DNA of 64,000 bases from Henricia sp. BOLD:AAB3569 (GCA_037783545.1 JBBELK010000162.1:1054001-1118000); one strand, 5' to 3'. Positions 44,268 to 56,706 are shown, numbered from the stretch's first letter. Translations and numbers: made by a program. Notes: generated from the letters alone by a model not told the origin.

Positions 44268-44371
44268 CTAGCCAAGGTTACCTCGGCTCGAATTTTATCA
44301 TGTGGTAATCTGTGGTAACAGATTACCACATCGGATACAATTCGAGCCGAGCTAGGTAACCTTGGCTAGGT
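44268..44371. repeat. Short palindromic element
   Basis: 'CTAGCCAAGGTTACCT' and 'CGGCTCGAATT' are mirrored by 'AATTCGAGCCGAGCTAGGTA' and 'ACCTTGGCTAG', with an inner 'GTGGTAATCTG...CAGATTACCAC' hairpin. Probably a tiny MITE. CTACCC lies on both sides. Confidence 0.75.
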
Positions 44372-45207
44372 CTACCCCACAAACGAGGTGGAGATTGTCA
44401 ATTTCCGAGTGACAAATTTCCCACCCCTGGAAACAATTTAGGTGGCAAAATCCCCACCCTGGGGCATAAAAACCAAATCCCCATTCCCTAGGTGGGGACA
44501 ACCATTGATAGGTGCATTAGATGAAATCAAGCCCCCTGTATTTTTCCACAGGGTCTCAAGCTATGCCCAGCCTATATACTCTTTTTCCTCTCGGCCTGCT
44601 CGACTGTTTTCGGTCGAAAAGAAAGTACATCATCACAAACTGTATGTTCAAGTTTGACAGTAAAGTGTTCGAGTTATAGTCTCAACAACAAACTAATTTG
44701 AAATGCTGTTCAACAAAATTCACAAATAAAAGGGCAAAACAAAATCTCAACACACGTCCTATAATGTTTGTTTTACATACCCATTTTTAATACATGTACC
44801 CGGTCAGTAAACACATTGTATATAGTACCACTTGACCAATAAAGGAAAGAACGTGTCATCCAGGGTATAAACATAAATTCACAGAATGGAATTTTAATAT
44901 GATGTTGATGTCCTTGACTGGACATAAATTGAGAGCCTGTTTGCATCACAAAACAGTCTGAAATGACCTAAGAGATTCTTTGCCTATTCTTGTTTGCAGT
45001 TCATCTTTCTGAAATAATGCAATCATGTTTTCTAAAAAAAGCACATCAGTACTAGACGATTAAATAAAAAAAAGATGCCCACATGTAGAGCCAAGAAAGG
45101 AAATAACAGACCTTTTGCTGTACAAATTTCCTATATGACACAATGTTACATTTGTATCAATCCTGTTGATAGCATATTTTACGTCCCTACTACCGTCCCT
45201 ACTACCT

Positions 45208-46927
45208 ACTACATGTCGAGTCTGACGCCAAAAGAATCTTGATCGCCGGTGATCTCAATTTCCATATAGACAATCAGCTCGTTAGAGAAGCTTCAAGTTT
45301 CTGTGACTTGTATGATTCTGCTGGTTTAAAGCAGCTTGTTTCTGGTCCCACACATCCAGGTGGCCACACGTTAGACGTCGTATTAACCAGGGTTTCGGAC
45401 GATTTCATCTCACATGTGGACTGTACACATTTCTTGTCGTCTGACCGCGCTGCCGTTGTATGTCGTTTGGATATCGATCGTCCTGTTGCTGTAACTGTCG
45501 GTGTCCAGTTCCGGAACGTTCGCAATATCGACATCGATGTTTTTCGACGTGATATTCTGGGTTCTCCGCTGTGCTTATCACTATCATCAGATCTTGATGA
45601 TTTGACTGATCAGTATCAGTACAGCCTCGGTTCTCTACTCGACCAGCATGCACCACTACGAAAACGATCTATCAGAGCTCGTCCACATGCTCCCTGGTTT
45701 ACTGATGAAATCCGTGTAGCAAGACGAGATTTGCGTCGTCACGAGCGCCGGTGGAAGTTATCGAAATTGGAAGTACATTGGCAGATCTACTGTCAACAAC
45801 GTTTTCAGTATCACCAACTAGTTTTGAATGCTAAGACAAATTACCACAAAGCGAAACTTGACCAATGCGACAATAAAAGTTTGTTTCACTTGATAAACAA
45901 GATGATTGTACCCGCATCATCTACAAAAATACTTCCCTCTGAGTCGTCACCTGTGCGACTTGCTCGACGCTTTGCTAAGTTTTTCTCATCCAAAATCCAA
46001 AACCTCAGAGAACATCTTGATTCTTCAAGAGCCGGAAATGACCATCATTGTGATGTCCACCCAAAGGCATCAATGAACAGGTTCAGTGCTCTATCGGTTG
46101 ATGAGGTCAAAAAGCTCATCACGGGCTCGAGGTCTAAATACTGTCAGTTAGATCCACTACCTACCTGGTTGTTGAAAGACTGCCTGGATGAGCTTGTTCC
46201 GACAATCGCCAGTATTATCAACATGAGCTTTCAAGAGGGACGATTTCCTGATGCCCTAAAGTTTGCCAGCATCACTCCACTCATCAAAAAACAGAATCTG
46301 GACCCTTGTAACCTTGGAAACTACAGACCAATTGCTAATCTACCATTTCTTGCAAAGACGTTAGAGCGTGCTGCAGCTCATCAAGTACAATGTTATTTGG
46401 CATCTCACAACCTTACAGGTAAAATGCAGTCGGCCTACAGAAAGTACCGAAGTGTTGAAACATCCCTCATTCGTGTATACAATGATCTGCTTCTTGCCGT
46501 TGATAAGGGACAGGAAGCTATCCTTGTGCTTCTTGATTATTCCGCCGCCTTTGACACGATTGATCACAACATTATGATACATCGATTACGTCACCGATAT
46601 GGCATTACCGAGTCTGCACTAGACTGGTTCAAGTCGTATTTCACAAATCGCCATCAATCCGTTTCCATCAATAATGTATCATCGCCATCTTACAAGGTTA
46701 ATACTGGAGTCCCTCAAGGGTCTGTTCTTGGTCCCTTGTGCTTTACGCTATACACTGCTTCTCTAGAAGACATCATTGCTTCACATGACGTCAACTGTAT
46801 GGTGTATGCCGACGATATCCAACTATACGTCACAATGACTGAAGATCATCGTCATAATCTTGTTGAGAAGCTCGAGTCCTGTCTCGCACACATCAAATCG
46901 TGGTCTACTATACTATCAACAAGTTGA
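45208..46927 (+). pseudogene. LINE ORF2 fragment: endonuclease end and reverse transcriptase
   Basis: An open frame of 562 codons (from 45239) covers the last part of an AP-like endonuclease and a full RT core: 'SITPLIKKQNLDP...NYRPIANLPFLAKTLER', 'DYSAAFDTIDH', 'GVPQGSVLGPL' and the active site 'MVYADDIQLYV'. The frame then shifts at about 46900: 'KLKLNDDKTEFIHI' continues in another phase. 5' truncation, frameshift and insertion together mean it is dead, although the RT active site is intact. Confidence 0.92.
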
Positions 46928-47058
46928 AATTAAATGATGACAAGACCGAATTCATTCATATTACTTCGCAGTTTCGACACCACGCCCCAATACACAGCAT
47001 CCGTATCGGTAACTCCTGCAGTAAACCCGTCAAAAGTGCACGTGACCTCGGTACCATT

Positions 47059-47585
47059 AGGGGCGTTCGAGATGCTGACACCGGGTAACACCAACTTACA
47101 CCGGAGCGTTCTTTTAGCCATCACGTGCTACACGAGTCTGCCCCGGTGGCAGCCACCACTACCCGAGCTCGCGGGCGGGTCTGTGGTGTAAAGCAAGGTG
47201 TAATGACGTCACCTAGTAACCGCGAGTAGTAAAACATGGCGGACAGTTTGGAATCGCGACGTGAGTACGACGAAAAACACTTACTTATGACACAAAATAG
47301 GAGGGAATTGGGCTGTAAATACATTTTGCTGAATCAGTAGATGTCTGTGGGCATTGATGAAGTTTATTTCGGTACTTTAGGGCTACTATTTTTGCGTGGC
47401 GCTGGCTTAATTTTTCATCCCGAGTCAAACGATAACGGCGTTTATAAATCCCCACACGGCAACAACTTTTGACCACGTGTTCCCAGAATTCAAAGCGAGA
47501 CCCTGTGTCGTTCGTTTTGCATCTTCTGGGGGCTTCCCCCGGTGTAAACCCCCCGTTACCCGGTGTAAGCGTCTCGAACACCCCT
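47059..47585. mobile_element. MITE (527 bp) inserted in the LINE, ATT target duplication
   Basis: The termini 'AGGGGCGTTCGAGATGCTGA' and inverse 'GCGTCTCGAACACCCCT' share a further inner ACACCGGGTAAC. ATT lies on both sides (47056-47058 and 47586-47588). Removing the element plus one ATT restores an uninterrupted LINE reading frame (DLGTI followed by VSSNLQM), which fixes the boundaries. Confidence 0.9.
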
Positions 47586-48175
47586 ATTGTAAGCTCGAAC
47601 CTTCAAATGCAAAATCACATCAACAATATTTGTCGTTCCTCCTCCCTGGCTCTTCACAAGATTGGACGCATGCGCAAGATGTTGGATCAACAAACTACTG
47701 AAAGACTCGTTCATGCATTCATTACCTGCCGTCTCGACTTTTGTAACAGTTTGCTTCATGCCCTTCCACAACTACAAGTCAATAAACTTCAACGCATTCA
47801 AAATTCTGCCGCAAGACTCGTCACTCGTTCTTCACTCAGACACCACATCACTCCCATACTTTGTAATCTCCATTAGTTACCGGTCAGTAAACGTATCATC
47901 TTCAAGATACTGCTCCTCACGTATAAATGCATTCAGGGCTCTGCTCCATCTTACCTTCGGGAACTCATTCATGCATATCAGCCAACACGTACCCTCCGAT
48001 CCAGTTCAGCATCTTTACTCCAAATGCCAGTCACTCGCACCACCACTTATGGCCATCGGTTTTTCACACATGCATCAGCAGCTCTCTGGAACACTTTACC
48101 ATATCATATCAAGACTGCTACAACCGAGAGTGAATTCAAATCCTTATTAAAGGAATTCTTATTTTCTGATAGGGT
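47586..48175 (+). pseudogene. LINE ORF2 C-terminal part
   Basis: Continues the LINE after the MITE: 'SNLQMQNHINNICRSSSLAL', then 'RLVHAFITCRLDFCNSLLHA' and 'LQRIQNSAARLVTRS', the conserved C-terminal region of CR1/L2-like ORF2. A stop replaces a Trp codon ('LH*LPVSKRI', near 47874), after which the frame continues to about 48170. Confidence 0.88.
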
Positions 48176-48287
48176 TGGTTTATAATGCATCACAATTAAT
48201 CTACTTAACATTTTGTGTAAAGCGCATTGAGGCAACTGTGTGATGCGCTCTATAAGAACTGTCTTATTATTATTATTATTATTATTT

Positions 48288-48730
48288 CGGCTTGCAAGGA
48301 CACGTTCGACCAGATGTTACCTTTTCCGCGTCCTGCCTTTCGGTTTGTCCTCGGCATGCTACTTATTCACTAAGATAACTAGCCCGCTCATCTATTAATG
48401 GCGCGCTCAAGGCATTTCATGTACATTGACGGCTTAATCATTTCTCCCCACCTATCTTCCGCTCTACGCAACTCTTCCATCGTGAAAGACTCGCTCTTCC
48501 GTAGCAGCTTCGTTCCTAGCAAAACGAAGTGCGTTTGGCAGCCCGATACGTCTATTACGTACTTAGGCCTCGTTTTGAACTCGTATTTTTTAACATTCTC
48601 AGTTCCTACGGATAAAATCGCAAAGCCTAAAGGCATGATTTGTATATCGAAAATCAGAAATTTTCACAGATTTACGCCTAACTTACACAATATAAACATG
48701 ATGACCGTAGAAAACTTCCCCTGAAATGGT
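48288..48730 (+). pseudogene. DIRS-like reverse transcriptase fragment
   Basis: Reads 'YLFRVLPFGLSSACYLFTK', then shifts frame to 'RHFMYIDGLIIS', 'SFVPSKTKCVWQPDTSITYL' and 'SVPTDKIAK'. The catalytic pair is damaged: one Asp of the expected 'YIDD' is missing (YIDG). The 'WxPDTxxTYLGLVL' signature is typical of DIRS-order RTs. It starts immediately after the LINE tail. Confidence 0.82.
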
Positions 48731-48800
48731 TTTGTCTGAAGTGCTATAGTCTTTGAGAAATGAGTAAAACAATTAGTTTTCGTCTCATGAGACGAAAATT
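48657..48800 (+). repeat. Dispersed repeat, copy 2 (see 19140-19281)
   Basis: Contains 'CGTCTCATGAGACGAAAA' and the landmarks given for copy 1. Confidence 0.8.
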
Positions 48801-48803
48801 CAA

Positions 48804-48994
48804 TTCGCCCCAAAACCATTTCGCCCAAGTGCCATTTCGCCACCAAACCACTTCGCCCGACTGCCATTTCGCCCCAAATCACTTCGTCTAAACACTAAAT
48901 CGCCCAAATGCCACTTCGCCCCAAAACCACTTCGTGCACAGGCCGTGGTTCAGTGGGCGAAATTGTTAAGGGCGATGTGGTTTTGGGGCGAAAT
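48804..48994. mobile_element. TTCGCCCC foldback/minisatellite MITE
   Basis: Starts 'TTCGCCCCAAAACCATTTCG' and ends with the inverse 'GGTTTTGGGGCGAAAT'. The interior repeats 'CCATTTCGCCC' or 'CCACTTCGCCC' about every 15-20 bp. Confidence 0.75.
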
Positions 48995-49043
48995 GACTGC
49001 AAACTCTTTTTTGACTGTTTTCTCAAATGTTAGACGAAGTACG

Positions 49044-49142
49044 GGGCTGGTTTTTGCTCAGGTTGGTTTTAATCATGCATATACTCAATCACACAGGGGG
49101 ATAAAACTATTTGTAACAGTTTACAAATCATATATACTATCT
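49044..49142 (+). repeat. Dispersed repeat, copy 2 (see 7921-8027)
   Basis: Same orientation and order of motifs as copy 1. Confidence 0.75.
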
Positions 49143-49559
49143 TGAACGCGTCAATTAACGAGTCCGACCACGCACAATCTAAACCTACAAGCGCCAGAAC
49201 CCTCGCCGAAGTCACCGGTCAGTTGACCGACTCATGACCCGAGTCATGTAGCGTACTATCCAACCCAGCCTTTCATGGAACGAACCAATCCTTATTACAG
49301 ACGACGTCATAACGGACTTCCGGTTTTGGCAATCGAATTTCATCAATCTTAAACGGTTTTTATATTAAACATCGGCATGTTTACTCGGACGCGAGCAAAC
49401 ATATGGATATGGCGGTTATGTGGCCGATTCTGTTAAGGAGAATGGACGAGAAGTGTAGCTTCTTGAAAATAATGGGCGAGGCGAAGCCGAGCCCATTATT
49501 TTCAAGAAGCTACACTTTCGAGTCCATTCTCCGTCTTAATCCATTTCACCGCTGGTCGG

Positions 49560-50045
49560 CTCTCAGCATTTTTGCCTATAAGTTACCCACCTCGCCACAT
49601 CGGGCCAAAAATCCACCGCCGAGTCCGCAGCAGCAGCCATCAAATGGGTCCATTCCTTGTCCAACTTGCCATCACCTACCGACACCCCCATGGCGAACAC
49701 CGCTCTTCAGAGCTACAGACGCACGAACGCCACGACCACTCGCAGGAAAGAACCAATAACGCCCGACATCATGGAAAAACATTTGTCCGCCGACCTGGCT
49801 GATTTACGAATTATGTTTTGTTTTGCTTTGTGTCTTACGCGGGCTTTCTGCGTTTCAACGATCTGAGCAAGATTACACGCAAAGACTGTACCATTACGCC
49901 CAATAGGCTAACCGTACACCTCAAATCCTCGAAAATTGATTAATTTCGCAACGGCGCTGACGTTGTGATTGCCAGAACATTTAAGGCCACCTGTCCTGTA
50001 GCGGTCGCAGAGCGGTTTTTACCGCACTTGGAGACCCTATTGATT
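49560..50045 (+). pseudogene. DIRS-like tyrosine recombinase fragment
   Basis: 'WVHSLSNLPSPTDTPMANTA' and 'KEPITPDIMEKHLSADLADL' match the layout of the recombinase remnant at 18100-19052 ('KKEPITPEIL'). After a frameshift, 'YAGFLRFNDLSKITRKDC' carries the first catalytic Arg. An in-frame TAA follows, then 'FRNGADVVIARTFKATCPVA'. It stops before the His-x-x-Arg and Tyr boxes. With the RT at 48288-48730 it probably derives from one element, now split by later insertions. Confidence 0.8.
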
Positions 50046-52239
50046 GCGAATTGCCATTAATACGTAGATTTACAAGATGTAGTAAATAGTTAAATCCCAC
50101 AATTCATCCTTTAAGTTACACGCGTACTAGAGAAATTGTTTCAACATGTATATATTGTTTCACATGTATCAAACTTGTCTTTTTATGGCCTGCACAGTTT
50201 GAGATCAGGCCACTGGGGCCACTGCAGCATTAAATGCCAATGTTTCGCCTTTTTTAATTTAGAAGCAAGGTAGATGGAAATCAGAAAACGTCTCCCCAAG
50301 TCGGTCGAAATATAATTTAGCCCTTAAGAAAATGTTCAGATTAGTCTTGTAATTAATTACACATATGAAATCGAAAAGCCTTATTGTAAAATATAGATTA
50401 AACGGAAGATAAATTACAGCAAGATTCACTCACGACCACACCAGCTGTACACCATGGAACAACACGTGTTTTGCGTTTTTTATTGCTTCGTGCACATGTA
50501 TTTCACCTTTTACTATACTGATGAGGGAGATATTGTTTTCTAGTTCATTGCTTCTCCCCCTCTTGAATATATATGGGCAAATTGTTTATTTTAAGAAAAC
50601 CATCTAGTAGACGTTTATTTATTTCATTTCGAATAATAACCGATTGGTTTGTGTCCACTGTCCACTCTCCATATTTATATAATTTCAATATAATTTGAAA
50701 TATTTTTTTTAAATATCATTTTTCTTGGGACAAAATATTTGAGAAAGATGTACAAGATTAGGTTAACAAAATAGACGAGACCTACCTAACAGCACACACG
50801 GTGCGGTATGGTTAAACAAGCCCACTAGCTTAGGCTAAATACATTGAACTTTATTTTGTATGATTAAAATACTTGCACAACAATTCACATGTTAAAAATA
50901 GTTGCTCTCAAAGATTGAACGAAAGACTGAAAGTTGGAATTGAACCTTAGTTCAAATTTTTAACTTTCGTTCTAATTTGGATTGTAAAAGAAAACAAATT
51001 AACAACTTTTCAGCAGGCCTAAAAATGGTTTTGGAAAACATATGATTCAATCTAGGAGTTGTTTTGCAATAACATCCATTAGTCATAGATTGTCCTCGAG
51101 TTGTTTACTATGTATTTCGCAACGATGTATAGGGTAAATCTCTTTTTCACGGTCGATAATTTCATTGAAAGACTGCCTCTGTATGTACAGAGGTTCGGTT
51201 TATCACACGATAACAGCTAGCAGTTACAGAGAAATGGAGATTTCAAATTTAATAAATTCGAGTTAATTTCTCTTTTGTTTTAAAAGTTGGTTTGCTGTCG
51301 TAATAACCTAATTTTCCCCTAACTATTCATTTCTTGTTCTTAAATGGTTAATCAGTGATTGATTTGTCGTAAACTTTTAATCTAAACACGTTTGAAATTT
51401 GCTCTTCGTAATTTGAATATTAGTGACCTTTGACCCAATTAGCCTTTGACCCTTTCTCAATCGCACCACCAGAATTTGTGTTAAGTGGTATTTTTGTGTT
51501 CAGCCATGTGTAAGGTGCACACAGACATACGTTTTGTCTTTGCACTCACAATTATGATTAGACGTCTAATTAGCGCTAATTAACCGCTTTCTTAAGTGAC
51601 TAAAGCGCTTTTGGTTTGCACTCTCAATTATGATTTAACCGAGTTTTTGGTTGACTTTAAGGGGGTGCCCCTCCCAACGCACCACCCAGGACACTCATAG
51701 AAAGCCTGTTTGGAAGATATATATCAGACACTTCTACCAATCCCAAACTTCAAACCGTTTGCACTCAAAATTATGATTCTTGTTGGGCTCTATGAATATG
51801 GCTATCTTTCAAATTCTGGCGTAATGGATACTGGTAGGTCCACTTAATTCACAAACCAGGTAAAACGCGTGAAGAGGGCCTAAATCGTCTGATACCCAGA
51901 AACTCACACATAGAATTACGCGCATGTAAATATCCAGGTCTATTCGAGACCGTTTGGTGGAAGATTCATGTTTAGTGTTCTAAAACCCTGATTCACGAGG
52001 AGACTTTTCTTACTTTTTTTAATAATTGGTTACAGCATGGACATTACCACTTGAAGAAGCAGAAAATCCAACTCACTATTGGCCTGATGCACCTGACACT
52101 GACGTGGAAGACAATGAGAAGGACTGCAAACCAGAATATAAAATGAAACAAGCACTTCCTATAATTCCACAATATGAAATAATAACTTTTAAAGAAAGTA
52201 AGTATGGCGAATGGACGACTAAGCGATGTATTTCTATGT
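50046..52239. other. No gene recognised; AT-rich
   Basis: The only structure seen is a motif, TTTGCACTC(A/T)(C/A)AATTATGATT, at about 51538, 51615 and 51759. Confidence 0.5.
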
Positions 52240-52690
52240 CCTATATGTGTCTGTTTTCAATACTGGAGAGACCTTTTCCTCCAGGATCATATCACTGTAC
52301 AATGTCATTAATCTTGTCTCAAAACAAAAGAAACATCTTAAGATGGATCTAAGGAGATAACTCCAGCTAAAGAACTTCAACGAATAGTGCCACAACATAC
52401 CTTCCTAAAAAATCCTGTGTGCAAATTTCTACTATTATACTGTATTTAACAAGGACACCAAGAAAATGTCACAAATTATGTGTCGTATGTTACATACGTT
52501 AAATAGGAAATTCGTACACAGGGTTTTCAGAAATGTATGCTGTTGCACTATTTGTTGCCTAAGTTATCTTCTTAAATCTGTCTTAAGATGTTTCTTTTGT
52601 TTTGAGAGAAGATAACTGGCATTCCACAGAGTTATGATCTTTGTGAAAAGTCTCTCCAGTATTGAAAACGGACTTATATACTCATCAAAA
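52240..52690. repeat. Inverted repeat with about 125-bp arms
   Basis: 'TTTTCAATACTGGAGAGAC' and 'CAAAACAAAAGAAACATCTT' on the left are mirrored by 'GTCTCTCCAGTATTGAAAA' and 'AAGATGTTTCTTTTGTTTTG' on the right. An inner pair is less well conserved. Likely a MITE. Confidence 0.75.
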
Positions 52691-52722
52691 CATAATAAAG
52701 TAAAAATGGCCTTTCTAAAGTG

Positions 52723-52800
52723 GGGGTGCGTGGGGTGGGGGGGGGGGGTGGGGTGGCGTGTGGGAGGGGGAGCGTTGGGGTGCGTGGGTGGGGGCCCAAG
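52723..52800. repeat. G-rich low-complexity tract
   Basis: GGGGTG-type sequence; composition only. Confidence 0.85.
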
Positions 52801-52956
52801 AAAAATCGCCAACTCCCCCCCTTTATTATTTACTGTTTATTTTATTTTATTTTTGTTTAGTTTTAAATTTCCCCCAAAAACAAATGTATAGGCTAAAGTG
52901 TGTAAAGTACGATGGTGTGAATGTAATATGTACACAATTGAACATGAAATCGCGAG

Positions 52957-53050
52957 TAGACTGGTTTCCAATCCAAAAAAGTCCACATACAACGAATGAA
53001 TCTCATATTCATTCGTTCCATGTGGAATATGTGGAGCGGGAGCCAGTCTA
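52957..53050. mobile_element. Tiny palindromic element, TAGACTGGTTTCC ends
   Basis: 'TAGACTGGTTTCC' at the left and 'GGAGCCAGTCTA' at the right, with an inner 'CCACAT...GAATGAATCTCATATTC' hairpin. Half-copies occur near 12690 and 27870. Confidence 0.65.
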
Positions 53051-53564
53051 AATCGCCACAACAAGACAGCGTCACCAATGGCAGAAATTATGGCCGGGTG
53101 CACTTCAGCCCTGTGTAGCGGATGCGCGTAAATAAAGCCAGGGTACTGGGCTGCTTTGTAAAACGCTTGTTTGCGATTCGCTTGGTTGACTTTTGTTGAG
53201 TAATTTTTCGTATTTGTTACTTTTGCCCCGTTTCAGGTAAGCCTGCAAAGAGGCCCGACAGTAAACCGAACGATCCATCACGGCGATTTGAATCGTAAGC
53301 ACAATTTTAATATTCAAGTCGAAAGAGTGGTGCGTAGACTCCCTCTGCTAGATCAATGTAGTATGTGACAAACATTACAACGTGGTCCAATAATAATTAA
53401 GGGAATATTTTTCAGAACTGGTTAACTACAATATCACGACATGATATTCCGTTGTATGATTGTTCACATTCACGTGGTATTGAGTGGCATCTGGCGCTCA
53501 TTTTACATACTACTGAATTTCCAAGTCCTTGACGGAATGTAACGGTTATCTTTCCCGCTAAAGG

Positions 53565-55080
53565 TACTCTCACACACTAAACATTTCGGGCGCGAGTTGG
53601 CACGCGCTTTAAGAGTTGCAAAGTCGGGAAACTCGGGACAACTTGTGGGACAACTCAGGAATATTTGCATAACCCGGAGACAACAGCTCGTAGCAACTGG
53701 TAGCAGCGGGTAACTCCTGGTGAACATTTTTGAAGTTTCGGCCACGAAAGAGCAACTCGTACCACACTCGTGCAACTCTTAGCAAACTCATGCAACTCGT
53801 AGGCCACTCGTACAACTCGTATATGGGTCATTCCGTGAAAACGAGACACAGTGTCCACCTTACGTCGTGACACTTTTGGAGTTGATTTTTTTATAATTAC
53901 CAGATATCAGAGAACGATTACTATCGGCATATTAAGAATATACATCATGACCTCGTGAATCAAACACCACCTTTATCTGTTGATACTACCAAAAACATAA
54001 CGAGAACGATTAAATAACCTAGTGCTATCTTCTAAATACAAGTGTGACATTTTACAAATTTCGCTCAAAATGTAAAAATATTCGCTCGTAATGTAATTTG
54101 AATCGATAAAGTCCAGGTTCTGCAGCTGGGTAAAATTAGCAAAAAACTTTTCCAGAAAGAAACTGGTTAAAAAGACTTGAAATGTAATTGCGAGAGTTGA
54201 AAAATGCCTTGGAGTCCCCTTTACGTCGTGAAACAATTTTTTTGAATATTTTAAAGACTATCATACCAAGACATGTCTAATCGTTTGTACATTATTTTAA
54301 CTATTCTACATTATTTATAAATTGAATATGAGTTTCTATAAACAATTTTGTTAACTTTAAAAGGCCATTTTTACAAATGCATCAAAAGTCACACTTTGGC
54401 TCATGTTTTTTTTTATGGAAATACTCATATATCTCGTATATCACTGTATCACACGAGTTTGGTTTAGAGTTTGGTACGAGTTGTAAGACTTCACGCAGGA
54501 GTTTCAAGAATTTGCAAAAAAATTCCAGATGTTTTGGCGCCAAATCCCACTCAATATGCCGATCTTGGGTCACTCATACCAAACTTGTACTACACACGTA
54601 ACTGACTCGCATGTTAAGCTCCGGTCAGACGAAAAATTTTGGAAAATGAGACAGAACGGAAGAAAATTATAAAGCCTCGGTCAGACGAGGAGCCGTCCAG
54701 GTGTCGTCCTTTCCCGTTCTGTCATATTTGGCAATTTGAGGTCTGAACGGGACCACTATGGAAAAATCTGGAGCAGCTCGTGAGCAACTCTGCCGTGTTC
54801 TGGAGAGGACGGCTGGCGAGCCGAGTGTTTTGAACAGTTCAAAACACACGGGAGGAAGGCCGAAAACGTGAATCGGAGACGTTCAGAACGAGACGAACGT
54901 GAGACTACTCGTGAGCAATCGTGATAAAACTTGTCAAAACGTGCGAACTCGGCTGCTGCCGCCGTTACGAGTTGACCACGTTCTTTTATGTTCCACCAGG
55001 TCTCTCCCGTCCTCTTAAGGTTCTGATTCAGTTTTGAACTTAAAAGTCTATGTATGCTCATTGTACACGAGTTCATACGA
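53565..55080. repeat. Region rich in degenerate CAACTCGTA units
   Basis: Between 53650 and 53820 'CAACTCGTA' and 'CCACTCGTA' recur every 10-20 bp. Related 'GAGCAACTC' and 'TACGAGTT' words recur at about 54470, 54770 and 55070. 'CGGTCAGACGA' occurs at about 54625 and 54690. No gene seen. Confidence 0.5.
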
Positions 55081-55310
55081 GTAAAAGAATGGAATAATGA
55101 AGAGATTCTATGCAGTTTTCAATTCAGAAATGAACACAAATCATATTAGTGACACATTATGTAATTAATTTGTGCCAAGAAGGGTATTCTGTACAAGCCT
55201 ACATTCTTGATAACAGCACACATCCTACACAACTGGATTCCTTATAGTCTGTAAAAGTCAGGGAAACACCTTTGAAGTTTTACTCTTCATTTTTTTAAAA
55301 TTGAGTCATC

Positions 55311-55381
55311 ATCCTGAGATATCAGGAAATTTCCACTCTGCAAAGCGACGTAACAATACCCTGAGGAAACACACGCAAATC
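55311..55381 (+). repeat. Copy of the start of the insert at 56707
   Basis: 'ATCCTGAGATATCAGG', 'ATTTCCACTCTGCAAAGCGA' and 'CCCTGAGGAAACACACGCAA' are shared with 56707-56777. Confidence 0.88.
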
Positions 55382-56409
55382 TTGTTCGCTACGACGAAGA
55401 GCCTTTGTTTTTGTTTTTTTCCGTTTCTTCTTCTCCTTCTACTTCTGATTTTTTTCCCCCCATGGGCATATAGGCCATAAGCTGAGACGCTCTATCGTTT
55501 CGTTCCTTATCAGCAACCGCGGGAATAAATTATCTTGGCAGAAATAAATGCCTTAGGTATCAGTCATCAATGTTCCAAAAAGTTCTCCAAAAGTTCTTTT
55601 TCGGCAAATACAATTTAAAAACCGAATTACTTTTATGTCGAAATGAGTAAACATACAACCACGTAACGTGATTTATCCAATCGAACGCTGGAGGGCGCAT
55701 TGTTTCACTTTTTGTATATGTGCATACCGTAAAATAATATGGCGAGGAAACGTAACAGGAAGCCTTGTCTGTGGGCTGGCAACTATGTGGGTGGATTTTG
55801 GTGCATGATGTGTGGCGAACGGTACGCCTCTTCCATTGTGCCATTGCCAGTGTGTCTCAAAGTAGTAATGCAAACATCCGAAGAAAGTTAAATAAGGGCG
55901 GTCGGGTTGGCGTAGTGGTTCTTTCCTCGCATTTTACCCCTGGCGTCTCGGGTTCGAATCCGGGACGTGTATGTGGATTGGGTTTACAGTCCCTACTTGA
56001 CCGCGTGGGTTTTCCGCTTCGGCATCTCTCTGGGGGTTTTCCTCCCACTTCTAAAACTGCAACTCCATCTTCGTCATCTCAAGGTGATAATGTAGTACAC
56101 TACTCAAAAGAATTAAAGGAACAAGAGAACATAATGTTTTTGTCATGGTCTATATGGGCTACCGTTAGAACAAGAGGCATTCAAGTTATGTGAAAATCAT
56201 TCAGGTGTTGTCAATTGATTCTCGAACAATACTCAACAATGTTGGTGAAATCATGCGTGTCTTCTAACACGTGGACACGAGGGTGTCCACAGGCGTGTTC
56301 TTTTACCCTGTATAAGGTGTTGGTATTGGTACACTTGTCCTCACTAGTTGTTATCACTTCTTGCAACAAAATAAAGGTTCTTCCAATTCTGTTGTTTGTT
56401 GTCTGTCTG

Positions 56410-56706
56410 CTGGGACTGAGTACTGGTGTTCGCCGTCAGTTAACTGAAGCTGAGGTTGCTAAAGCTGTCCAGCTCCTTGAATTTGGCAATACACAGCGTG
56501 CGGTGGCTGTACATTTTGATGTGTCCGTAAGTGTCATCAACCGGTTGTGGAGACGTTTTCAGGAAGATGGTCTGTACACCAGGAGGCCAGGACAAGGTCG
56601 CAGACGTGTGACTACCCCTCCCCAGGACCGATACCCGAGGATCCTGGCACGTCGAAATCGACGATCTACTGCAAGATCCTTAGCCACAAGCTTCCACAGG
56701 GCAACC
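56410..56706 (+). pseudogene. Tc1-like transposase, N-terminal DNA-binding part
   Basis: 'RRQLTEAEVAKAVQLLEFGN' and 'VSVSVINRLWRRFQEDGLYT' form a paired-like helix-turn-helix region that would bind the inverted termini, followed by an Arg-rich linker. The frame stays open until the insertion after 'SFHRAT' (56706). The start codon is uncertain because an open frame continues upstream to 56215. Confidence 0.88.

Larger units (their letters stand above)
45208..48290 (+). mobile_element. 5'-truncated CR1/L2-like LINE, split by a MITE
   Basis: It starts abruptly within the endonuclease domain ('RILIAGDLNFHID'), runs through the reverse transcriptase and C-terminal domain, and ends with 'TGTAAAGCGCATTGAGGC', a typical CR1/L2-like 3' end, and an (ATT)n tail. 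5' truncation fits incomplete target-primed reverse transcription. A 527-bp MITE sits at 47059-47585. Confidence 0.9.

Noticed and set aside
55896-56193. A 142-codon frame across the SINE 5' region
   Set aside because: The same sequence in other SINE copies gives unrelated frames. It is a pol III-type element.
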